Positions 19,132 through 23,787 of a stretch of 23,787 nucleotides of DNA are shown here, one piece after another. The DNA is from JBBQVO01 sp038211505. Its GTDB lineage: Bacteria > Chloroflexota > Dehalococcoidia > DSTF01 > JACRBR01. Under the pieces are notes generated by a model, which was given only the letters and a program-made list of their open reading frames with translations, was not told the DNA's origin and searched no databases. Location: positions 1 through 23,787 of the forward strand of contig JBBQVO010000031.1 in the NCBI GenBank assembly GCA_038211505.1. Reading direction: 5' to 3'. Position numbers and translations under genes: made by a program. Every line of letters starts with the position of its first letter. Positions within the stretch are counted from its first letter, which is position 1.

Positions 19132-19541
19132 TCATCCGACGCTCGGTCTTTGAATGCGGCGCGTATAGCGTTCAGGGCAGACGACAGATCTGTGGTCACT
19201 TGCTCAGCGGCGACGCGGACGAATCGGATGTCGAGCGACTCGATGAGCTGCTGCCGCTCGGCGTCGAGAGCGGCCTGCGCGACATCGTGACGCACACCGC
19301 CGTCGACCTCCACCGCAAGTCGTTCTTCCGAGCAGTAGAAGTCCAGCACGAATGGCCCGATCGGCTGCTGCCGACGAAACTTTCGCCCGACGAGCTGGCG
19401 CGTGCGAAGCGCCTCCCAGAGAATGCGCTCGCTCTCGGTCGCCCGCGTGCGTAACTCACGCGCCGCCTTGCCTGTGCGCCACCGCAACTCGGCGGCGACG
19501 TCCCACCCTATGCGGCCCTCAGACAATCCCGTCCTTCGCAT
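19086..19541 (-). CDS. DUF559-domain protein, PD-(D/E)XK nuclease-like
   Basis: The protein has 151 aa. Residues 25-130 match DUF559, a family related to very-short-patch-repair endonucleases: TESERILWEALRTRQLVGRK (35-54), FRRQQPIGPFVLDFYC (55-70) and LAVEVDGGVRHD (75-86). Asp67, Glu78 and Asp80 fit the PD-(D/E)XK metal site. DUF559 proteins are common but largely uncharacterised; a DNA-cleaving role is inferred from the fold. The last 15 or so residues (APLPQWERGGRGPG and stop) are encoded by the left inverted repeat. Two starts are possible; the ATG at 19541 has AAGGA about ten bases upstream. The gene lies in the same direction as ileS and downstream of the ileS T-box, so it should be read only when the T-box antiterminates, unless it has its own promoter. 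Confidence 0.82.
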   Translation of the reverse strand: MRRTGLSEGRIGWDVAAELRWRTGKAARELRTRATESERILWEALRTRQLVGRKFRRQQPIGPFVLDFYCSEERLAVEVDGGVRHDVAQAALDAERQQLIESLDIRFVRVAAEQVTTDLSSALNAIRAAFKDRASDEAPLPQWERGGRGPG

Positions 19542-19577
19542 TCAGGTTTCGTCCTTCATCGACCGAGCTCCAATCTG

Positions 19578-19627
19578 AGCCCCTCTCCCCTAGTGGGAGA
19601 GGGGTGGCCGAAGGCCGGGGTGAGGGC
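19578..19627 (-). repeat. Right terminal inverted repeat
   Basis: This is the right 50-bp arm, the inverted copy of 19082-19131 with two mismatches. Confidence 0.85.
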
Positions 19628-19673
19628 GTTCGGTCGCCACATATGAACCGCCATCGGCAACCCTCCCCCCACG

Positions 19674-19708
19674 CAAACAGCAAAGCCCGCCCCAACTCAG
19701 GGACGGGC
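19674..19708 (-). terminator. Intrinsic terminator of the T-box leader
   Basis: On the minus strand GCCCGTCCC (19708-19700) pairs with GGGGCGGGC (19693-19685) with one G-U pair and a six-base loop, followed by TTTGCTGTTT. It lies immediately after the T-box sequence, as expected for the competing terminator of a transcriptional T-box. Confidence 0.75.
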
Positions 19709-19978
19709 CGAACATTCGACACCCGCGGTACCACCCTCATTCCTCGATCGTGCGCGCGCATGACGCGTGTCGTCGATCGAAGCGCTTCGTTTTCGGGCGC
19801 TGACACGCCCTGCCCGGCTAACGAGGGCCACCGGACGCGCTTACTTCTGCACGGCCGCAGGTTCAGCGCGTCAGCTCGGGAGTGATCTTCGGCCGCGGCC
19901 ACCGCATCCGGCTCGCACCAGCCCGGACTCGCTCAGCGGCGCGCGCGACGTACTCGTCTCCGTCGTCGCCTGTGCACG
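19674..19978 (-). promoter_or_regulatory. T-box riboswitch (tRNA-Ile responsive)
   Basis: The minus strand at 19724-19737 reads AGGGTGGTACCGCG, the conserved T-box that pairs with the acceptor end of uncharged tRNA. Upstream, Stem I features are visible: GACGAGTA (19958-19951), GGTGCGAGCCGG in the distal part, and GAAGATCACTCCCGAGCTG (19890-19872) on the 3' side. The specifier codon is read as ATC (19886-19884), an isoleucine codon, which agrees with the downstream ileS. A terminator hairpin follows. When uncharged tRNA-Ile accumulates, antitermination should allow transcription of the DUF559 gene and ileS. The 5' end is set from the candidate promoter and is approximate. Confidence 0.9.
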
Positions 19979-19979
19979 C

Positions 19980-20010
19980 AGTATAGGCCATCGCTAGGCA
20001 TGAATGTCGC
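19980..20010 (-). promoter_or_regulatory. Candidate promoter of the T-box/ileS transcript
   Basis: On the minus strand TATACT (19985-19980) is a good -10 match just ahead of Stem I. GCGACA (20010-20005), 19 bases upstream, is a weak -35. Confidence 0.5.
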
Positions 20011-20017
20011 GGGACGG

Positions 20018-20320
20018 CTATCGCCTCGAATTGATCAGCGCGCCCCACGTCGCGACGCAGAACGGCACGCAGTACGTCAGCGGGATCTTCCACCACAGCG
20101 CCGCCGGAAAGGCGCCGCCGGCGATGATGTTGCCCTGGTTGATCGCCGTCAACAGCGTCCCAACGACGATCGCCGTCATCAACGAACGCCGCAGCATCGG
20201 CCCGTGGCGCACCGCGCACCGCCAGCACATCGCCCGTCGTGACAGCACGAACGACATCGTGCCGTCGAGCGGGCGCGAACATCGGGTGCAGTTCTGCGAC
20301 GCGGCCGTTGCGTCCGCCAC
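20018..20320 (-). CDS. nrtS: NrtS-like small membrane protein with N-terminal Cys4 motif
   Basis: The protein has exactly 100 aa from GTG at 20320. The C-terminal half resembles the NrtS nitrate/nitrite transporter family: LMTAIVVGTLLTAINQG (47-63) and WWKIPLTYCVPFCVATWGAL (76-95), each forming a membrane span. The N-terminus has CTRC (11-14) and CWRC (32-35), a CxxC-x17-CxxC pattern like a rubredoxin or zinc ribbon. The Cys motif favours the GTG start over the later ATGs. Five bases separate it from the stop of the quinone oxidoreductase gene, so the two are co-transcribed. Family assignment rests on the recognised TM sequence; transport of nitrate or nitrite is family knowledge and untested here. 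Confidence 0.7.
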   Translation of the reverse strand: MADATAASQNCTRCSRPLDGTMSFVLSRRAMCWRCAVRHGPMLRRSLMTAIVVGTLLTAINQGNIIAGGAFPAALWWKIPLTYCVPFCVATWGALINSRR

Positions 20321-20325
20321 GCTTG

Positions 20326-21294
20326 CTACGGCACCATCACGACGCGGCCGAAGGCGGCGCGGCTCTCGATGTGCGCGTGCGCTGCCGCGGCCTCCGAGAG
20401 CGGGAACGTGCGGTCGATGACAACCTTCAGTTCGCCCTTCGCGATGTCGCGCAGCAAGTCGTTCATCATCGGCACGACGCGCGGCGCCGAGCGGAACGTC
20501 TCGAGGCCGAAGAAGACGCCCGTAAGCGAGCCGTTGGTGCCGCTCATCGGGCTGATATCGATGCCACGATCGGAGCGGCTGACGTTGCCGACGGTGATCA
20601 CGCGGCCGCGGTACGCCGCACACATCAGGCTGCCCTCGAGCGTCTTGCCGCCGACGGAATCGACGACGAGATCGACGCCCTGGCCGTTCGTCAGCTTGCG
20701 TACCGCCTCGACAAAGCTGCCCTCGCGATAGTTGACGCCCTGATCCATCCCGTACTGCTTCAGCCGTTCGAGCTTCTCGTCGCTGGATGACGTCGCCAGC
20801 ACTATCGCGCCGGCGCGCTTCGCCAACTGCACGCAGGCGATGCCTACGCCGCTTGTGCCCGCCTGGATGAGCACGGTCTCGCCCGCCTTCAGCCGCCCAA
20901 ACTCGAACAGGCAGTCGTGGGCGGTGCCCCACGACACCGGCACGCACGCCGCATGCTCGAGCGAGCATCCTTCCGGCACGAGAAACGTCGACGTCACCGG
21001 CACCGACGCCATCGCCGCATGCGATCCGCTCGCCATCAGCGCCGTCACGCGATCGCCGACCTTGCGATCGGTGACGTTCGCGCCGACTTCGCGTACGACG
21101 CCGGCGCAGTTGTAGCCGACGATGTGCGGCTTCGAGGTCAACGCGCCGCCAGCGCGATTGAGCACGTCGCCGCCCTCGATCGCGATCGCCTTGACGTCGA
21201 TCAAGACGCCGTTCGGGTGCAGTTGCGGATCCGGCACGTCCTCATACTTGAAGACATCCGGCCCGCCGTTTTCGTAGTACACCGCCGCTTTCAT
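20326..21294 (-). CDS. Zinc-independent MDR-family quinone oxidoreductase (NADPH-dependent)
   Basis: The protein has 322 aa, the usual length of the QOR branch of medium-chain dehydrogenases. The GroES-like domain (1-125) lacks the catalytic zinc ligands, and the Rossmann motif is AGTSGVGIACVQLAK (145-159). IVGYNCAGVVREVG (58-71) and the C-terminal FPLSEAAAAHAHIESRAAFG complete the family pattern. It should reduce quinones or alpha,beta-unsaturated carbonyls with NADPH in the cytosol. GGGAGAG lies about five bases before the ATG. It lies 62 bp after the M20 peptidase gene and directly precedes the NrtS-like gene, so the three probably form one transcript. Confidence 0.92.
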   Translation of the reverse strand: MKAAVYYENGGPDVFKYEDVPDPQLHPNGVLIDVKAIAIEGGDVLNRAGGALTSKPHIVGYNCAGVVREVGANVTDRKVGDRVTALMASGSHAAMASVPVTSTFLVPEGCSLEHAACVPVSWGTAHDCLFEFGRLKAGETVLIQAGTSGVGIACVQLAKRAGAIVLATSSSDEKLERLKQYGMDQGVNYREGSFVEAVRKLTNGQGVDLVVDSVGGKTLEGSLMCAAYRGRVITVGNVSRSDRGIDISPMSGTNGSLTGVFFGLETFRSAPRVVPMMNDLLRDIAKGELKVVIDRTFPLSEAAAAHAHIESRAAFGRVVMVP

Positions 21295-21356
21295 GTTCTC
21301 TCCCGTCGCTCTCGCGCTGCTTCTATCGTTACGGTCGTTGTTCTTCTATCTCGCCA

Positions 21357-22691
21357 TCAGCTCACGAGCCGGCGGATCGTCTCGAACAGCACCTGGCAGC
21401 CGAGGCGCAGGTTGTCGACGCTAATCCGCTCGTTGTGTCCATGTACCGTCATCGCATCGTTCTGCTCCAGCAAGTACGGAATGAAGCCGTACGACGTGAT
21501 GCCATGCTGCCGGAACACGCGCGAGTCCGTGAACCCTGCCGACACGCTCGGCAGAACGAGCGCCTCCTCGACGTAGTCGTGCACGACATCCTCGATGATC
21601 CCGAAGAGTTCCGTATCGATCGGCGATGACGGCGTGCTCGACTTGAAAATCGTTTCGACGCGCACCTTGTCGTCACCGATCACGTCGCGGATCTGCTGCG
21701 TGAACGCTTCCGGATCCTGCCCCGGCAATAGCCGGCAGTCGATCGTCGCTTCGGCGATGCCGGGGATGACGTTGTGCTTCATGCCGGAGTGCATGCTCGT
21801 CGCGCTGATCGTGTTCGTGAGGATCGCGCGGGCCAGCAGGTTGCCCTCGGCGAGCTTCTCCATCGACTTCTGCGACGGCGCGTCGGAGAGCACGCGGTTG
21901 CGATGCAGGCGGTCGAAGTATTCGCGCAGCTCGGGCACGACGGTGATCGGCCGTGACCACTCCTGGATCTTGCCGAGCGCGCGGACAAGTCGGTCGAGTG
22001 CGTTGTCAGGATGCGGCACCGAGCCGTGGCCGGGACGCCCCTCGGCGATCAGCTTGAGCCACAACGGTCCCTTCTCGCTGATCGAGCAGTTGAACGCCGG
22101 CCGCCGCACGCCGAACACTTCGGCCGAGCCCCAGCCGCCTTCGTTGATGACGAATTCCGCGTCGAGCGTCTCCGGATGGTGTTCCTCCATCCAGTCGATG
22201 CCCCAGTCGCCGCCCGCCTCCTCGTCGGCGAGCGCCATGTAGACGATGTCGCGCGTGTGCGGCAGCTTGTGCCGCTTGATGATGAACATTGCGATCAGTT
22301 CCATGATGCCCATCGACTTCATGTCGAGCGCGCCGCGGCCGTAGATGACGCCGTCGGCGACGGCGCCGGAGAACGGCTCGAAGTCCCAGTACTGCCGTTC
22401 GACCGGGACGACGTCTGTGTGGCTGAGCAGGATCAGCGGCGCCTTCGTGCCGTCGCCCGCCATCGTCGCTGTCATGTTCATCCGCTCGCGCCCGTGCTCG
22501 CGCGCGTCGGAGGCATCGTAGAAGGCGATGTCGTCGATGCCCTCTTTGCGGAACAGCCCGGCGAGCCACTCGCACGCCGCCAGCTCGCGGCCCGGCGGGT
22601 TCGACGTGTCGATGCGGATGAAGTCCGACAGCAGCTGCGTCGCTTCTTCGGTCAGAGGATCCCAGTCGATGTTCGGCGCGTCGGCAGCCAT
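21357..22691 (-). CDS. M20-family metallopeptidase (ArgE/DapE/CPG2-like)
   Basis: The protein has 444 aa. The di-zinc site is intact: SHTDVVP (90-96, His91; Asp93), GRGALDMKS (118-126, bridging Asp123), ADEEAGG (155-161, catalytic Glu157 and ligand Glu158), NEGG (183-186) and HGHNERIS near the C-terminus (His417/His419). The central dimerisation domain with GRPGHGSVPHPDNA is also present. Family members hydrolyse dipeptides, N-acyl amino acids or carbamoyl compounds. The exact substrate is open, though another N-acyl-amino-acid hydrolase lies at the left end of the window. The ATG at 22691 has AAGGA about eight bases upstream and is preferred over an upstream in-frame ATG. No signal peptide is seen. 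Confidence 0.93.
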   Translation of the reverse strand: MAADAPNIDWDPLTEEATQLLSDFIRIDTSNPPGRELAACEWLAGLFRKEGIDDIAFYDASDAREHGRERMNMTATMAGDGTKAPLILLSHTDVVPVERQYWDFEPFSGAVADGVIYGRGALDMKSMGIMELIAMFIIKRHKLPHTRDIVYMALADEEAGGDWGIDWMEEHHPETLDAEFVINEGGWGSAEVFGVRRPAFNCSISEKGPLWLKLIAEGRPGHGSVPHPDNALDRLVRALGKIQEWSRPITVVPELREYFDRLHRNRVLSDAPSQKSMEKLAEGNLLARAILTNTISATSMHSGMKHNVIPGIAEATIDCRLLPGQDPEAFTQQIRDVIGDDKVRVETIFKSSTPSSPIDTELFGIIEDVVHDYVEEALVLPSVSAGFTDSRVFRQHGITSYGFIPYLLEQNDAMTVHGHNERISVDNLRLGCQVLFETIRRLVS

Positions 22692-22741
22692 ATGTGTGTC
22701 CTTAGAAGTCGATGGGCGGCGTAACTCTGCCCGCACGTTCG

Positions 22742-22768
22742 TCCGACGTCGGATGTGGCGGCATTGTA
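22742..22768 (-). promoter_or_regulatory. Candidate -10 box and palindrome upstream of the M20 peptidase gene
   Basis: On the minus strand TACAAT (22768-22763) is a 5-of-6 match to a -10 box, about 72 bases before the start codon. Ten bases downstream of it lies the perfect 12-bp palindrome TCCGACGTCGGA (22742-22753), placed where a repressor could act. No good -35 was found. Confidence 0.35.
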
Positions 22769-22810
22769 GGCGAACCTGCCCGTAGCCTCACGACGCCGAT
22801 CGTCGGGAAT

Positions 22811-22847
22811 GCGTAGGCTACGCGCCGCCTGTGCGTCCGGAACGCAC
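22811..22847. repeat. Two short inverted repeats in a divergent intergenic region
   Basis: GCGTAG-G-CTACGC (22811-22823) and GTGCGT-CCGGA-ACGCAC (22831-22847) lie next to each other between the divergent M20 gene and the small membrane peptide gene. They could be operators or hairpins; nothing else in this 202-bp gap was recognised. Confidence 0.35.
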
Positions 22848-22893
22848 GGCCCAGTCGTCCGATCATGCTCCTGTTGATGGGAAGGAGGCGGTC

Positions 22894-22977
22894 GTGCGAA
22901 CGTTCGTGTTTGTCGTGTTGATGCTGGGGCTGGCGTTCATGCTGATGGCGGGATTCCTGCTACCGGTTCGCGGCTAG
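22894..22977 (+). CDS. 27-aa single-span membrane peptide
   Basis: A GTG start at 22894 is preceded by the consensus Shine-Dalgarno AAGGAGG (22882-22888) at the ideal five-base spacing. It opens 27 codons ending in TAG. The product begins VRTFVFVVLMLG, is hydrophobic through residue 24 and ends PVRG, giving one membrane span with positive charges at both ends. It resembles no family I recognise. The strong ribosome binding site is the main evidence that it is translated. It lies 54 bp before the 75-aa hypothetical gene on the same strand and may share its transcript. No promoter was identified with confidence. Confidence 0.5.
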   Translation: MRTFVFVVLMLGLAFMLMAGFLLPVRG

Positions 22978-23031
22978 GCCGCCGCTCACGGTAGCCTGAT
23001 CGCGGCATCTGATGCGGCGACGGAGGCGTAG

Positions 23032-23259
23032 ATGAAAGTAAGCGATGAGAAGCGGGACGCGTATCTGGCCGTCTACAACGACTGGCAGAAGAAGCTCGCA
23101 GAGCTTCACGAAGTCTTCCTCGATGGCACACGCACGCCCGTCGGCGATCAGTTCAAGGGCCTCCTCAACCGCGAAGCTCGCGCCAAGGAGAGGTACGACG
23201 CCGCCCGCCTCGAGCTCCTCGGCATCCCTTCCGCCGAAGACTCGCCCTTCAGCGACTAG
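23032..23259 (+). CDS. Small hypothetical protein, 75 aa, helical and charged
   Basis: ATG at 23032 follows GGAGG (23022-23026) at five bases, a strong translation signal. The product is hydrophilic and probably all-helical (DEKRDAYLAVYNDWQKKLAE, 5-24; LNREARAKERYDAARLELLG, 45-64), possibly a helical hairpin or coiled coil, with no cysteines and no membrane segment. No family was recognised. It is followed by a 107-bp gap with an inverted repeat before the CcdA-like gene. A function is not proposed. Confidence 0.7.
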   Translation: MKVSDEKRDAYLAVYNDWQKKLAELHEVFLDGTRTPVGDQFKGLLNREARAKERYDAARLELLGIPSAEDSPFSD

Positions 23260-23275
23260 CTCACGACAAAGATGA

Positions 23276-23358
23276 ACCACAGAGAGACAGAGCCACAAAA
23301 GACGGATAAGGGTGGGTCGCCTCCGAACGAAACCTCTGTGCCGCTGTGCCTCTGTGGT
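23276..23358. repeat. Imperfect inverted repeat of CACAGAG/CTCTGTG units
   Basis: The 22-bp arms 23276-23297 and 23337-23358 are inverted copies matching at 18 of 22 positions, 39 bp apart. The right arm contains the heptamer-like units CTCTGTG and ends eight bases before the ATG of the CcdA-like gene. Sequences of this type occur as dispersed intergenic repeats in environmental bacteria. It may fold as a terminator-like hairpin after the 75-aa gene. Confidence 0.6.
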
Positions 23359-23366
23359 GAACAAAC

Positions 23367-23787
23367 ATGACCGAAGGATGGGTCGAATATCTCACGGGAC
23401 CATATGGGTTCGCGTTTGCGTTCGCCGCCGGCATTCTTTCGTTTCTGTCGCCGTGTGTGCTGCCGCTCGTGCCGGCGTATCTCGCGCACCTCACCGGCAC
23501 GACGGCGACGCTCGATCCGTCACGCTCCAGCCGCCGCGAGACTGTGACGCACGCCGCGTCGTTCGTGCTCGGCTTCACCGTCGTGTTCACGACCATCGGC
23601 GCGTCCGTCGGGCTGCTGTCGGCGACGCTCGGCGGCGACGACGCGTTCTTCATCCGCGATCATCAACGGCTGCTGGCCGAGATCGGCGGCGTCTTTCTGA
23701 TTATCACGGGCCTGAACCTCATCGGCGTCATCAAGATCCCGTTCCTCTACCGCACCTACACGCTCGAGACGGCGACAGCCGGCGGGC
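23367..23787 (+). CDS. ccdA: CcdA/DsbD-family cytochrome c biogenesis protein, 5' part only
   Basis: 140 codons are visible before the window ends. The first membrane segment contains SFLSPCVLPLVPAYL (24-38), the hallmark of CcdA, in which the cysteine takes part in carrying reducing power across the membrane to extracytoplasmic thiol proteins. Two further hydrophobic segments follow (about 62-80 and 98-115). The second conserved cysteine would lie beyond the window edge. The start at 23367 has no clear Shine-Dalgarno sequence; the upstream CTCTGTGGTGAAC repeat occupies the leader. Such proteins support cytochrome c maturation and thioredoxin-like partners. Confidence 0.9.
   Translation, partial: MTEGWVEYLTGPYGFAFAFAAGILSFLSPCVLPLVPAYLAHLTGTTATLDPSRSSRRETVTHAASFVLGFTVVFTTIGASVGLLSATLGGDDAFFIRDHQRLLAEIGGVFLIITGLNLIGVIKIPFLYRTYTLETATAGG

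Larger units (their letters stand above)
19082..19627. mobile_element. 546-bp unit with 50-bp terminal inverted repeats carrying a DUF559 gene
   Basis: The ends 19082-19131 and 19578-19627 are inverted copies matching at 48 of 50 positions, starting GCCCTCACCCCGGCC. Each contains an internal hairpin (CCCCTCTCCC with GGGAGAGGGG). A further eight bases (GCTCGGTC) also match a few bases inside each end. The interior is filled by one DUF559 gene. There is no transposase and no obvious target-site duplication (left flank TCCGGA, right flank GTTCGG). The element lies between the T-box leader and ileS; its left end is three bases from the ileS Shine-Dalgarno sequence. It looks like a non-autonomous mobile cassette; the mobility is inference. 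Confidence 0.65.

Noticed and set aside
19064..19135. An N-terminal extension of IleRS.
   Set aside because: It encodes repeat sequence (for example GRGVAEGRGEG), and the good Shine-Dalgarno site fits the start at 19063.
19082..19627. A target-site duplication around the DUF559 unit.
   Set aside because: The flanks TCCGGA and GTTCGG do not form a direct repeat, so no duplication is claimed.
19556..19654. A 32-codon minus-strand frame with a GGGAGG site just after the T-box terminator.
   Set aside because: Most of it is translation of the right terminal inverted repeat. It could be a leader peptide, but there is no support beyond the ribosome binding site.

Overview
The window is GC-rich bacterial DNA with tightly packed genes. 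It has a T-box riboswitch upstream of an isoleucyl-tRNA synthetase, several promoter-like hexamers 6-7 nt upstream of start codons that lack ribosome binding sites, and a mix of metabolic, signalling and glycan genes. T-boxes in high-GC genomes, together with this gene content, fit Chloroflexota best and a deep actinobacterial lineage second. That placement is inference; there is no rRNA or other decisive marker here.

Layout. Positions 1-4103 (minus strand) hold a partial SAM methyltransferase, then a two-gene unit: an alpha/beta-hydrolase/adenylate-cyclase fusion whose stop overlaps the GTG start of a D-aminoacylase-family amidohydrolase. Positions 4201-5493 (minus) encode a polytopic GT-C-like membrane protein. 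It is divergent from a membrane-anchored polysaccharide deacetylase (5572-6846), which is followed by an OmpR-type response regulator and histidine kinase (6907-8994). Positions 9102-15454 (plus) are a five-gene glycan operon in which each junction overlaps by 1-4 nt: DegT-type aminotransferase, sugar epimerase/dehydratase, GT2 fused to a second copy of the GT-C-like protein, MFS transporter, and GalE-like epimerase.

The 408-bp gap 15455-15862 holds dispersed repeats rather than genes. Then comes ileS (minus, 15863-19063). About 600 bp upstream of ileS lies its T-box leader (about 19674-19978, Ile specifier ATC). Between the leader and ileS sits a 546-bp unit with 50-bp terminal inverted repeats (48/50 identical) that carries a DUF559 nuclease-like gene. 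The unit ends three bases from the ileS Shine-Dalgarno sequence, so the DUF559 gene appears to be embedded in the isoleucine-controlled transcript. This is the most unusual structure in the window.

Positions 20018-22691 (minus) encode an M20 peptidase, an MDR-family quinone oxidoreductase and a small NrtS-like membrane protein with an N-terminal four-cysteine motif. On the plus strand a 27-codon membrane peptide, a 75-aa hypothetical protein and the start of a CcdA-like protein finish the window. No tRNA, rRNA, CRISPR array or transposase was seen.
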